Notes: generated from the letters alone by a model not told the origin. A stretch of DNA of 64,000 nt from an uncultured Oscillospiraceae bacterium (GCA_900555015.1 USJL01000007.1:8188-72187), one strand, 5' to 3'; positions 49,999-58,983 are shown, counted from the first letter of the stretch. Translations and numbers: made by a program.

Positions 49999-52635
49999 TT
50001 ACTTTTCAACCTTGCGCTGAATAAGCTTAACAATTTCAACAATAGGAATTACGGAAATTGCAAGTGCCATTGAAACCAAATATTCGGCAAATGAAATAGA
50101 AGCAAAATCAAAAGCGTTTGCAAGGAACGGAACGTAAATTACAACAGTTGAAAGAACAAGACTTATAATCATTGCGCCATAAAGGAATTTATTGTGATTT
50201 TTCATTTTGAAAATAGATTCTCTTCTTGAGCGCATATTAAATGAATGGAAAATTTCTGCCATTGACAATGTTAAGAAAGCCATTGTCATTCCGTTTTGAT
50301 GAATAAGATCCTGCGTGCCGGCTGCCATGTGCATTCCGCAAAAATAAGCGGCAAGTGTTACAACCGTTACCATTATACCCTGCCATGCAATGTCAATGCC
50401 CATACCGTTTGCAAAAATACCGTCCTTACTGCTTCGTGGAGCACGTTTCATAATATTGCCCTCTCCGCTTTCCATGCCTAATGCAAGAGCCGGGAAACAG
50501 TCTGTTATAAGGTTAATCCACAGCAAATGAACAGGCTCTAAAATTGTAAAGCCCAAAAGTGTGGCAATGAAAATAGTTAACACTTCAGACAAATTAGAAG
50601 AAAGCAAAAACTGAATTGATTTTCTTATGTTATCGTAAATTCTTCTGCCCTCTTCAACAGCGGAAACTATTGTAGCAAAATTGTCATCTGCAAGCACCAT
50701 ATCGGCAACGTTTTTAGTTACATCGGTGCCTGTAATTCCCATACCTATACCAATATCCGCACTTTTAATTGACGGTGCGTCGTTAACGCCGTCGCCTGTC
50801 ATAGCGGTAACCATGCCTTTATTTTTCCAAGCATTCACAATTCTAACCTTATGTTCTGGCTGAACACGGGCATAAACGCTGTAATTTTCTATTTGGTTGT
50901 TAAGTTCTTCATCTGAAAGTTTATCAAGCTCTGCGCCTGTTATTGCCGCATCTGCGCTGTCTGCAATACCAAGTTGTTTGGCAATGGCAACTGCCGTATC
51001 CTTATGGTCGCCGGTTATCATTACAGGGCGAATACCTGCTTCCTTTGCCTCAACAATAGCGTCTACAACTTCGGGACGAACAGGGTCAATCATACCTGCA
51101 ATGCCAATGTAGCACAAATCTTTTTCAAGGAATGATGGTTCCTGACTTTCCGGCATTTCGTTATAAACACGCATTGCAACGCAAAGAACACGAAGTGCCT
51201 CATCTGCCATTGCTTTGTTATCGGATAAAACAGAATTAAATATTTTCTCTGTCATAGGCACTTGTTTTCCGTTAACAAGTGCCGTTGTGCATCTGCTTAA
51301 AACGACATCAGGCGCACCCTTTGTATATTGCACAAATCCATTATTTGCACTGTGAACGGTACTCATCATTTTTCTTGAAGAATCAAACGGTGCTTCACCT
51401 ACACGAGGAAATTCGGATTCAAGTTCATATTTTAACAAATCTTGCTTTTTTGCCCATTCAACAAGAGCCGCTTCTGTAGGCTCGCCTTTAACTTCACCGT
51501 CTTCAAGAACAGCATCGGAGCAAAGTGCCATAGCTTGTGCCGCAAGTTTTTCGTTATCGCCGCTGAAATTAACAACAGTCATTTTATTTTGTGTTAATGT
51601 GCCTGTTTTATCTGAACAAATAACCTGAGTACAACCCAAAGTTTCAACAGCGGTAAGTTTTCTTATTACGGCATTGCGTTTACTCATTTTTGTAACACCA
51701 ATTGAAAGAACAATAGTTACAACAGCTGCAAGTCCCTCAGGAATAGCGGCAACAGCAAGAGAAACGGCAACCATAAATGTGTCAAGCACGGTATCAAAAG
51801 TAACACCTGCGCCGCTTATAAGCCCTCTTACAACATCAAGAACAAATATGAAAACGCAAATTCCGAGAACGATGAAAGACAATACTTTTGAAAGCTGATT
51901 GAGTTTAAGCTGAAGCGGAGTTTCGCCGTCTTTTGATTCATTTAATGCGTCGGCAATTTTACCCATTTCGGTATCCATACCGGTTGCAACAACAACAGCT
52001 TCACCTCTGCCGTATACAACGTTTGAACCCATATAACACATATTTTTTCTGTCGCCCAAAGGAACATCCTCTGAACCTAAAGAATCAATAACATCATCTG
52101 TTTTATTAACCGGCACAGATTCACCGGTAAGCGCCGCTTCTTCAATTTTCATAGATGCGGATTTTAAAATTCTGCAATCGGCAGGCACACTGTCGCCAGC
52201 TTCAAGAACAATAACATCACCGACTGTTAAATCTTCCGCCGCAACGGTTTCGATTTTTCCGTTTCTTTTAACCTTACTTGTTGCGGCGGCAATTTCCTGC
52301 AACGCTTCTATTGCTTTTTCTGCTTTTGATTCCTGATAAACACCTAAAACAGCATTTATAATAACAACAATCATAATAATGATAACATCCGAAGGAAATT
52401 CCTTGTTATAAACAGATGTTATGGCAGAAACAACAGCAGCAACAATTAAAATAATAATCATTGGGTCGGCAAGCTGCATAAGAAATTTATGAATTATGCT
52501 TTCTTTTTTACCCTCTGCCAATTTGTTTTTACCGTTTTTTTCCAAACGGATTTTTGCTTCTTCTGCCGTTAATCCGGTTTCGGCGGAAGCAACGTTTTCC
52601 AAAACAGATTGTTTTGTGCTAAGATACTCTTTCAT
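49999..52635 (-). CDS. P2-type Ca2+/Mn2+-transporting ATPase
   Basis: This 878-residue pump is related to PMR1/PacL/SERCA. The phosphorylated Asp342 is in CSDKTGTLTQ. Ion-site residues of both SERCA sites are present: IPEGL in helix 4, SSNLSEV in helix 5 (Asn and Glu) and NLITDCFPALALGME in helix 6. TGDGVNDAPSIKSADIGIGMG gives the hinge. ATG 52635 is chosen for its AAGGAG site; the frame continues upstream into the terminator arm. A yybP-ykoY riboswitch in front suggests Mn2+ export, perhaps with Ca2+. Confidence 0.95.
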   Translation of the reverse strand: MKEYLSTKQSVLENVASAETGLTAEEAKIRLEKNGKNKLAEGKKESIIHKFLMQLADPMIIILIVAAVVSAITSVYNKEFPSDVIIIMIVVIINAVLGVYQESKAEKAIEALQEIAAATSKVKRNGKIETVAAEDLTVGDVIVLEAGDSVPADCRILKSASMKIEEAALTGESVPVNKTDDVIDSLGSEDVPLGDRKNMCYMGSNVVYGRGEAVVVATGMDTEMGKIADALNESKDGETPLQLKLNQLSKVLSFIVLGICVFIFVLDVVRGLISGAGVTFDTVLDTFMVAVSLAVAAIPEGLAAVVTIVLSIGVTKMSKRNAVIRKLTAVETLGCTQVICSDKTGTLTQNKMTVVNFSGDNEKLAAQAMALCSDAVLEDGEVKGEPTEAALVEWAKKQDLLKYELESEFPRVGEAPFDSSRKMMSTVHSANNGFVQYTKGAPDVVLSRCTTALVNGKQVPMTEKIFNSVLSDNKAMADEALRVLCVAMRVYNEMPESQEPSFLEKDLCYIGIAGMIDPVRPEVVDAIVEAKEAGIRPVMITGDHKDTAVAIAKQLGIADSADAAITGAELDKLSDEELNNQIENYSVYARVQPEHKVRIVNAWKNKGMVTAMTGDGVNDAPSIKSADIGIGMGITGTDVTKNVADMVLADDNFATIVSAVEEGRRIYDNIRKSIQFLLSSNLSEVLTIFIATLLGFTILEPVHLLWINLITDCFPALALGMESGEGNIMKRAPRSSKDGIFANGMGIDIAWQGIMVTVVTLAAYFCGMHMAAGTQDLIHQNGMTMAFLTLSMAEIFHSFNMRSRRESIFKMKNHNKFLYGAMIISLVLSTVVIYVPFLANAFDFASISFAEYLVSMALAISVIPIVEIVKLIQRKVEK

Positions 52636-52686
52636 AGCCACAACTCCTTCATACTTGGGAACAACAAACACTGTAACTTTAATTAT

Positions 52687-52815
52687 AAAAAAGACTTATA
52701 CATAGTATTGCAACTATGTATAAGTCTCATTCTGAAAAGTTAAACCAGCCTATTGGCATGAATGTTGATTTAACCCACGCAAAAAACGCGGAATTACTCC
52801 CCTATACTGTAGTGA
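52687..52815 (-). promoter_or_regulatory. yybP-ykoY manganese riboswitch with terminator
   Basis: On the minus strand the leader begins with GGGGAGTAATTCCGCG (about 52803-52788). It continues with ATCAACATTCATGCC and closes with GAATGAGACTTATAC. The GGGGAGTA, CAACATTC and GAGAC blocks are the yybP-ykoY signature. P1 pairs GTATA with TATAC. The GAGAC arm is also part of a 15-bp terminator AGACTTATACATAGT/ACTATGTATAAGTCT (52713-52727 with 52692-52706) with a T run after it. So Mn2+ binding would free transcription, switching the pump on. Confidence 0.93.
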
Positions 52816-52816
52816 A

Positions 52817-52845
52817 ATTTTAACATATACCCATATAATTGTCAA
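52817..52845 (-). promoter_or_regulatory. Promoter of the riboswitch-ATPase unit
   Basis: Perfect TTGACA (52845-52840), 17 bases, TAAAAT (52822-52817). The predicted start falls at the 5' edge of the riboswitch. Confidence 0.88.
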
Positions 52846-52886
52846 CATTTTTACAATTCAATTTACCGATTGTTAATAATTTGAAT

Positions 52887-52917
52887 AAAAAAATAACCGG
52901 ACCTTTCAGCCCGGTTA
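52887..52917 (-). terminator. Terminator after the tandem aldolase
   Basis: A 7-bp stem TAACCGG/CCGGTTA with a 10-base loop runs into seven T on the minus strand. Confidence 0.85.
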
Positions 52918-52922
52918 AATAA

Positions 52923-54140
52923 TTATTTTTCGTCAATTTGCTTTGAATATTTAGCAAGATAAACTGTTCTCATAAGGAAGCATTCTGCTTTTGGAACATA
53001 GTGAGCACGGTTAAAGATGTCTACATCAATAACTGCGGCACAGCCTTTATCCATAATAATTTCAAGAGCCTGCATATCACCGTCATTATTGCCTGTTACA
53101 AGAGCACCGTTGCCGTTAATAAGAACTGCGTTTCTGCCATCAATAGCTTTGCCGATTTTCTTTGCGCAATCGTCTGTATCGCCGTCAATCCAATCACAGC
53201 ATTTAACATCAAGTCCAACGATTTGAGCAAAGTCATCAATCATAGGAACCATTGTTTCGCCTGTGCATGAAACGGCAACAACATCAGGGTCTGTAAGATG
53301 TTTAATAATTGTAACATCTTCTGTTTCATAAATTGCCTTATGAATTTTAGCGCATTTAGGGGCAATTCCGTTAACACCAAGACCTGTTTCAAGGTCAACA
53401 TCAACACTTTCGCCGCCAACTGTTAAAGTAAACATATTACCGTTTCTTACAGATGAACCTAAATCGCAAATTGATGACGGCATAGCACCGCAATCATTTT
53501 TCTTAAGGAAGTAGTTTCTTTTATCGTCTTCATCATATTTTTTTGCCCAAGAATGACGAAGATAGTTATCTTTAATAACCTTTTCACAACACTTTTCAAG
53601 TGAATCGGCAATATTGAAAGCGTCTTCATAAGTGTCGCCCATACAAAGAGTGCCGTGGTGCATAAGCATAATTGCACGTGCGCCCGGATTCATCATTATG
53701 CACATTTCAACCTTTTTGCGAAGAGAATTTGTGGTTGACATTGCATAATCGGCACAAGGAACTTTATCGCCCAAAACAGGTTTAAATTCATCATAAACAT
53801 TTCTGATTTCCATGCCTGTAATGCTGACGATTGTTGCAGCCTTTTGATGAGTATGAATAACAAAATCAACTGTTGGATGATGTCTGTAAGCAGCGGCATG
53901 AACGCCTTTTTCGGATGACGGCTTAATGTCGCCTTCATATGAACAGTCATCAATATTAACAACAACGATTTCTTCAGGAGTTAAATCTTCATAAGCTCTG
54001 CCAGACGGAGTAATAACAAACTGAGTATCTGAAATACGTGCAGAAACATTGCCCCATGTGCGAGCGATAAGACCTGTTTCAACAAGCTTTTTGCCTGCCT
54101 CAACGACTAATCTTTTAGCCTCTTCAATTTCGTATGCCAT
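52923..54140 (-). CDS. Tandem class II aldolase/adducin protein, second domain degenerate
   Basis: This 405-residue protein has two aldolase-like domains. Domain 1 (about 1-205) has the L-fuculose-phosphate aldolase pattern: Glu77 in KPSSEKGVHAA, zinc ligands His96 and His98 (IHTHQ), and MHHGTLCMG at 160-168. Domain 2 (about 260-400) follows the same layout, but HTH is replaced by KHL (280-282) and HHG by GNG (343-345), so it lacks the metal site. It probably cleaves or epimerises a sugar phosphate, with domain 2 structural or regulatory. It follows the aminotransferase gene. Confidence 0.88.
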   Translation of the reverse strand: MAYEIEEAKRLVVEAGKKLVETGLIARTWGNVSARISDTQFVITPSGRAYEDLTPEEIVVVNIDDCSYEGDIKPSSEKGVHAAAYRHHPTVDFVIHTHQKAATIVSITGMEIRNVYDEFKPVLGDKVPCADYAMSTTNSLRKKVEMCIMMNPGARAIMLMHHGTLCMGDTYEDAFNIADSLEKCCEKVIKDNYLRHSWAKKYDEDDKRNYFLKKNDCGAMPSSICDLGSSVRNGNMFTLTVGGESVDVDLETGLGVNGIAPKCAKIHKAIYETEDVTIIKHLTDPDVVAVSCTGETMVPMIDDFAQIVGLDVKCCDWIDGDTDDCAKKIGKAIDGRNAVLINGNGALVTGNNDGDMQALEIIMDKGCAAVIDVDIFNRAHYVPKAECFLMRTVYLAKYSKQIDEK

Positions 54141-54179
54141 TGTAATATCCTTTCTGAATATCCTTATCTAAGCAGACAA

Positions 54180-54201
54180 AGGGCGGTGAAAAAACCGCCC
54201 T
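54180..54201 (-). promoter_or_regulatory. Hairpin between the aminotransferase and aldolase genes
   Basis: A perfect AGGGCGGT/ACCGCCCT stem with a 6-base loop and little T after it. It may lower or process read-through into the aldolase gene. Confidence 0.65.
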
Positions 54202-54213
54202 AAATCGACTTAA

Positions 54214-55698
54214 TTAATAATCAATTTTTTCGCACTTTGAAAGAACTTTATCAAAACGACGAATACATTCATCAATGTCTTCTTCAGTGTAAGCGCTTGA
54301 TGTATAAAGACGAGAACCTGCAAGTGTTACAAGACCTTCAGCCATGTAAGCAGCGCCCATGTACTGCATTTCTGTTTGACGAATGCCTGTTTGTTTAAGA
54401 ACTGAAGGAATAGTCCAAATCTTTGTCCAGTCAATTCTAAACTGCATTGTAGCAACAGTATGTAAGTGGCAAATTGAACCAACGTTGTAGCAAACGAAAG
54501 GAAGATCGTACTTCTTAATTGATTCGTTAATACCCTTTGTAAGTCTGTCTGCCATATGACCTGCAACTTGGCAAGCATTTCTCTTTTCAATTTCGTTGAT
54601 TACTGTGTAACCTGCGCAGCAAGAAATAGGTGTTGCAGCCATTGTACCGCCGCACATTGCCTTATGAATCTTTTTGCCTTCAGCCTTATCAAGACCTGCG
54701 CCAAGATATTTCATAACTTCTTTATGGCCGCCGATGCCGCCTGCACCCGGATAACCGCCTGCAATAATTTTACCGAAGATTGTGATATCAGGGTCAATAC
54801 CATAGTAACCCTGTGCACCTGAAAGACCGATACGGAAGCCTGTAACAACTTCATCGCAAACAAGAAGAGCGCCATATTTACGGCAAAGAGCCTGAACACC
54901 CTTAGGGAAGTCTTTATCTACAGGACGGGTTGCTGATTCAGGACCGCATGGTTCAATAAATACAGCAGCTGTGCCGCCACGGAACTTATTAAGGATAAGT
55001 TTTCTTTCAAGACTCTTCAAATCATTTGGGAAGAATTCCTGTGTGTGCTTAAATACAAACATAGGAACACCGTGAGATTGAAGGTTAAGTGTACCAGGAA
55101 CACGCATACCCCAAGCAAGCTGATCTGACCAGCCGTGGTAAGCGCCGCCCATTTTAATTACATTCTTATGACCTGTTGCAAGACGAGCAACACGAACTGC
55201 GCACATACAAGCTTCTGTACCTGAACCGAGCATACGGAACATTTCTACTGAAGGAACGCATTCGCTGATTTTCTTTGCAAGTTTGTATTCATAAGGATGG
55301 AAAAGACCTGTTGAAGGACCGCAGTCATCAAGAAGCTTTTTAACTTCTTCTTTAACAACATCATCGTTTGAACCGATGATTGTAGGACCGCCTGCCTGAA
55401 GGAAATCGAAGTATTCATTTCCGTCGATATCATAAAGTCTGTTGCCTTTAGCCTTTGTCATAACAATCGGGAAAGGATAGTTAAACGCAAGGTTATGCTG
55501 AACACCGCCCGGAATGATTTCTCTTGCTTCGGTAATCATTTCCTTTGATTTTGCACACTTTTTATTGAAATATTCTTCTTCATATTCCTTTAAAGCGTTT
55601 CTGTTAATTGAATAAATTGGTTTCTTGATGAGCGCATCAAGCTGAGCAGTAATTACACCTGCGTCAGGATACTCTGAAATTGCAAATCTTGTATCCAT
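54214..55698 (-). CDS. Class III aminotransferase, glutamate-1-semialdehyde aminomutase-like
   Basis: This 494-residue PLP enzyme has the likely PLP lysine Lys310 in IFGKIIAGGYPGAGG, the DEVVTGFR block and the upstream EACMCAVRVARLATG helix. It resembles GSA aminomutase but is longer at the N-terminus and lies far from heme genes. Its neighbours are an aldolase and a sugar kinase, so it more likely moves an amino group on a sugar-derived aldehyde or keto acid. ATG 55698 follows an AGGAGG site; upstream codons overlap the operators. Confidence 0.88.
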   Translation of the reverse strand: MDTRFAISEYPDAGVITAQLDALIKKPIYSINRNALKEYEEEYFNKKCAKSKEMITEAREIIPGGVQHNLAFNYPFPIVMTKAKGNRLYDIDGNEYFDFLQAGGPTIIGSNDDVVKEEVKKLLDDCGPSTGLFHPYEYKLAKKISECVPSVEMFRMLGSGTEACMCAVRVARLATGHKNVIKMGGAYHGWSDQLAWGMRVPGTLNLQSHGVPMFVFKHTQEFFPNDLKSLERKLILNKFRGGTAAVFIEPCGPESATRPVDKDFPKGVQALCRKYGALLVCDEVVTGFRIGLSGAQGYYGIDPDITIFGKIIAGGYPGAGGIGGHKEVMKYLGAGLDKAEGKKIHKAMCGGTMAATPISCCAGYTVINEIEKRNACQVAGHMADRLTKGINESIKKYDLPFVCYNVGSICHLHTVATMQFRIDWTKIWTIPSVLKQTGIRQTEMQYMGAAYMAEGLVTLAGSRLYTSSAYTEEDIDECIRRFDKVLSKCEKIDY

Positions 55699-55720
55699 AA
55701 TTAATTTCCTCCTTAAGATT

Positions 55721-55763
55721 GGTGAGCCGTTGCTCACCTTTATTGATGTGAGCGGGCACTCAC
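55721..55763. promoter_or_regulatory. Two palindromic operators, probably for TetR
   Basis: Site 1 is GTGAGCcgttGCTCAC (55722-55737, extended to GG..CC) and site 2 is GTGAGCgggcACTCAC (55748-55763). Both fit GTGAGC-N4-RCTCAC and lie 26 bases apart, centre to centre. They are just downstream of the -10 box of the aminotransferase promoter, where a bound repressor would block it. Confidence 0.82.
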
Positions 55764-55778
55764 TAAATTTACAGTTTA

Positions 55779-55806
55779 AGTATATCACTTTTCTACGATT
55801 TGTCAA
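55779..55806 (-). promoter_or_regulatory. Promoter of the aminotransferase-aldolase operon
   Basis: TTGACA (55806-55801), 16 bases, TATACT (55784-55779) on the minus strand; the start point falls just before operator site 2. Confidence 0.83.
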
Positions 55807-55847
55807 ATCACTTTCTGAAAATTTTTGGTTAAAATTGTTACAAAATA

Positions 55848-55876
55848 TTGAAGTTATTATTAATTTGTGATAAGAT
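55848..55876 (+). promoter_or_regulatory. Promoter of the tetR-kinase operon
   Basis: TTGAAG (55848-55853), 17 bases, TAAGAT (55871-55876). An inverted repeat ACTAACAA/TTGTTAGT just after it spans the ribosome site and could form a hairpin. Confidence 0.65.
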
Positions 55877-55915
55877 ATTGAATATTACTAACAACACAAG
55901 TAAGGGGATTTGTTA

Positions 55916-56629
55916 GTGTTGCACAAAAAGGATTTTTTTGCTTTGTGCAATGCTACAAAATTTAAAAAAATGTCAAATATTCACTACAAAGAAGCGTTTG
56001 AAAGAATTCCCGATGAACGAAAAGAATTGATTCTTGAAGTAGGCATTGAAGAGTTTTCATCTAAAGGATACGAAAAGGCAAATATTAACGTTATTGCCCA
56101 AAAAGCAGGCATAAGCATTGGGCTGATGTACAAATACTTTGCCACTAAAGAGGATTTATTTTTAACCTGCATAAGCAGAGGAATGATGATTCTTAACAAT
56201 GCATTAACGGAAATTATGGCTTCTGAGGATAAGCTGCTTGTTAAAGCAGAAAAACTTATCAGAGCTACATGTAAGCTTTCAAAAGAAAATTCAAAGTACA
56301 TAAAACTTTATAACGAAATCACAGCGGAAAAAGACGGAGAACGTGCAGTGGCGCTTGCACGTGAAATTGAAGTAAGAACAAGCAGGGTTTACATAACCGT
56401 TATTGCCCAGGCACTTGCCGGCGGCGACGTAAGAAACGATTTAGACCCTCGCCTGTTTGCTTTTTTTCTTGATAATTTGCTTCTTATGCTTCAATTTTCA
56501 TTTACCTGTGAATATTATAAAGAAAGATTGAAAATTTACACAGGCGTTGACACAGACGAAATGGACGACGAGCAAATTGTTAAACAGCTGCTGAAATTTA
56601 TTGAATCGGCATTTACATTTGAAAAATAA
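55916..56629 (+). CDS. TetR/AcrR-family regulator
   Basis: This regulator is about 237 residues. The N-terminal DNA-binding domain follows the TetR pattern: FSSKGYEKANINVIAQKAGIS, then LMYKYFATKEDLF. The C-terminal helical domain is a ligand pocket. The start is uncertain: GTG at 55916 has AAGGGG 8 bases upstream, while the ATG at 55970 gives MSNIHYKEAF without a ribosome site. It lies divergent to the aminotransferase operon, 31 bases before the kinase. It probably binds the GTGAGC palindromes and senses a pathway intermediate. Confidence 0.9.
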   Translation: MLHKKDFFALCNATKFKKMSNIHYKEAFERIPDERKELILEVGIEEFSSKGYEKANINVIAQKAGISIGLMYKYFATKEDLFLTCISRGMMILNNALTEIMASEDKLLVKAEKLIRATCKLSKENSKYIKLYNEITAEKDGERAVALAREIEVRTSRVYITVIAQALAGGDVRNDLDPRLFAFFLDNLLLMLQFSFTCEYYKERLKIYTGVDTDEMDDEQIVKQLLKFIESAFTFEK

Positions 56630-56660
56630 CAACTGCTTTGTTGTTTTAGGAGGATAAAAA

Positions 56661-58283
56661 ATGAGCAAATACGTTATCACTTACGATATTGGCACAACAG
56701 GCATTAAAACCTGCCTTATCGAAATTGATGAATCAATGAAAATTCTGGCTTCTTCCACTGCCGGCTACAACCTTTACGTTGACGATGAAACAGGCGTTAA
56801 AGGCGGTGCCGAACAGGATGCAGACGAATGGTGGGACGCAATGTGCATTACCACAAAAACCGTTTTGGGCAAAGTTCAAAATGTTGCAAAAGAACAAATT
56901 GAAGGCATCAGTTTCTGCTCGGCAATGCAAGGTCTTGTTCTTGTTGACAGAGAAGGCAACTGTATTCGCCGTCCTATGACATATATGGACCAAAGAGCAA
57001 GAGAAGAACTTAAAAAAGGCATGGCTCACGGCATTCAGGTTGCCGGTGCAGAAGTTACAAAACTCCTTAAATATCTTAGGTATACAGGCGCTGTTTCTTC
57101 TTCCGTTAAAGACCCTATCTGGAAATACAAATGGGTTGAGGCTCATGAACCTGAAAACTTTAAGAAAATATACAAGTGGCTTGATATAAAAGAATACCTT
57201 ATTCTTCGTGCAAGCGGAGAATTTGTTATGACACAGGATTCTGCATTCGGCACACTTCTTTATGACACAAGAAAAGGCCATGAAGGTTGGTGTAAACCTG
57301 TTTGCAAAATGGTTGGCGTTAACATTGAACATATGCCTCCTATCAAAAAAAGCACTGAAAAAGTGGGCGAAATAACAGAAAAAGCTGCAAGAGAATTAGG
57401 TCTTGCACCGGGTACTGCCGTTTACGGCGGCGGCGGCGACGCTTCACTTATAGGTGTTGGTGCAGGTGCTGTTGAGGTTGGCGATACTCATATTTATTCA
57501 GGCACATCAGGTTGGGTAGGAACAGTTGTTCCGGAACAGCTTGTTGACGCCGGTGCAATGATGGCAGCTATTGTAGGTGTTGACCCTGAAGCATATAACT
57601 ATTTTGGTGAGCTTGAAACATCAAACAAGTGTGTAAGCTGGGTTAAAGACCACTTGGCACTTGACGAAATAGGTGTATTTCTTAAAAAATACGGCAATGC
57701 GTCTGACAGTTTTGAACAGGTTGAATTTAATATGTACGACTACCTTGAAGAAGTTATAGACACTATTCCGGCAGGCTCCAACGGCGTTATATTTACCCCT
57801 TGGCTTCATGGCAACAGATGCCCGTTTGAAGACCCTAACTCTGCCGGCATGTTCTTTAACATTCGCATTGAAACAGGTAAAACTGAGCTTATTCGTTCTG
57901 TTGTTGAAGGTATTTGCTTCCACATGAGGTGGATGCTTGAAAGGCAGGAGCAAAAGGTAAGCAAGTTCAAAAAGGAAGACACTGTTCGTTTTTGCGGCGG
58001 CGGTGCTTTAGGTGAAACAACCTGCCAAATTTTATCCGATATTCTTCAAAGAGATGTTGTTGTTGTTGAATCACCGCAAAACATCGGTGCAGTAGGCGCT
58101 GCTGCTTGTATTGCAGTTGGTATGGGAATTATTCCTAAAATGAAAGATGTTAAAAAACTTATTCCGGTTAAAACAACATACCATCCAAACAAAGCCAATA
58201 AAGCAGTTTATGATAAAAACTTTAAAGTTTTCCAAAACCTTTACAAATGCAACAAAGAAAACTTTGCCATTCTTAACGGCTGA
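56661..58283 (+). CDS. FGGY-family carbohydrate kinase
   Basis: This 540-residue kinase is related to xylulokinase. The N-terminal DIGTTGIKTCL phosphate motif, MTYMDQRAREE, GGGGDASLIGVGAGA and FCGGGALGETTCQILSDILQRDV are in order. Length is somewhat above XylB. It phosphorylates an unknown ketose or polyol, which could then feed the class II aldolase next door. The AGGAGG site is excellent. The substrate cannot be named from sequence. Confidence 0.93.
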   Translation: MSKYVITYDIGTTGIKTCLIEIDESMKILASSTAGYNLYVDDETGVKGGAEQDADEWWDAMCITTKTVLGKVQNVAKEQIEGISFCSAMQGLVLVDREGNCIRRPMTYMDQRAREELKKGMAHGIQVAGAEVTKLLKYLRYTGAVSSSVKDPIWKYKWVEAHEPENFKKIYKWLDIKEYLILRASGEFVMTQDSAFGTLLYDTRKGHEGWCKPVCKMVGVNIEHMPPIKKSTEKVGEITEKAARELGLAPGTAVYGGGGDASLIGVGAGAVEVGDTHIYSGTSGWVGTVVPEQLVDAGAMMAAIVGVDPEAYNYFGELETSNKCVSWVKDHLALDEIGVFLKKYGNASDSFEQVEFNMYDYLEEVIDTIPAGSNGVIFTPWLHGNRCPFEDPNSAGMFFNIRIETGKTELIRSVVEGICFHMRWMLERQEQKVSKFKKEDTVRFCGGGALGETTCQILSDILQRDVVVVESPQNIGAVGAAACIAVGMGIIPKMKDVKKLIPVKTTYHPNKANKAVYDKNFKVFQNLYKCNKENFAILNG

Positions 58284-58308
58284 TAAAATACATAGCAAAC
58301 AACAAAAC

Positions 58309-58347
58309 AAAAGCGTTCTTGATATAAAAATCAAGAACGCTTTTTTA
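58309..58347. terminator. Two-way terminator after the kinase
   Basis: AAAAGCGTTCTTGAT pairs with ATCAAGAACGCTTTT around 6 bases, with T on the right and A on the left, ending both the kinase and the converging DUF5067-like gene. Confidence 0.93.
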
Positions 58348-58357
58348 TTATGTAAAA

Positions 58358-58960
58358 TTACTGCAAATCAACATAATAAGTTAATTTATCATCGCTAAAA
58401 GAAATTAATTCTTTAATTTCAACTTCAAGCTGTGTTGAATCATCACGAAGAAGATATACCTTTGACACTTCTTTTGTTGCACCGGGCTTAATTTTAACAT
58501 CAAAACCCCATTCATCACTGCCGCCATCAACAACCGTAGTTTCCAACCCTATTCCGTCCTGAAAAACTTCATCTGAAAAAGCACAGTCAAAACTTTGCAC
58601 TTCACTTGATTTGTTTGTAAATTCATAAGTGATTTTAACCGAATCTCTATCAAGTAAATCTCTGCAAATTTCTGCCGATTTTATTGTGCAAACATAATCG
58701 CCAAGCTGTCCCTCTACTCTGTCAGGCTTTTCAGCCGAAACAGAACTTGTTGTACTTAAATTATCCGTTGCGCCTGAATTATTTCCGTTTGATGAATCAT
58801 TCCCACTGCCTAAAGATGAAATTACAATCAACAAAACAATTATTGCGACTATTACGCCTATAATTATTAACCGTTTTTTCTTTTTCTTTTGCTTTTGTTC
58901 ATTCAGGGCTTGATTAACAGCCTGCTGCACTTCAGCATTGTTGTTAAATTCATCTGCCAT
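58358..58960 (-). CDS. Membrane-anchored DUF5067-like protein
   Basis: This 200-residue protein has a cytoplasmic lysine-rich N-terminus (EQKQKKKKKR), one membrane helix (LIIIGVIVAIIVLLIVISSL) and a Ser/Asn/Gly linker. An outer domain of about 120 residues resembles DUF5067/DUF4352 immunoglobulin-like folds (VKITYEFTNKSSEVQSF). Its role is unknown. It is divergent from, and shares operators with, the XRE gene at 59045. Confidence 0.75.
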   Translation of the reverse strand: MADEFNNNAEVQQAVNQALNEQKQKKKKKRLIIIGVIVAIIVLLIVISSLGSGNDSSNGNNSGATDNLSTTSSVSAEKPDRVEGQLGDYVCTIKSAEICRDLLDRDSVKITYEFTNKSSEVQSFDCAFSDEVFQDGIGLETTVVDGGSDEWGFDVKIKPGATKEVSKVYLLRDDSTQLEVEIKELISFSDDKLTYYVDLQ

Positions 58961-58983
58961 AAATTTTACACCTCTTTCATAAA

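Noticed and set aside
55699..55806. 36-codon N-terminal extension of the aminotransferase
   Set aside because: It runs through the promoter and operators; the ATG at 55698 has a perfect ribosome site.
56733..57332. 199-codon open frame antisense to the FGGY kinase
   Set aside because: It is a shadow of the kinase, rich in Phe/Asn/Cys from reverse reading, with no ribosome site.
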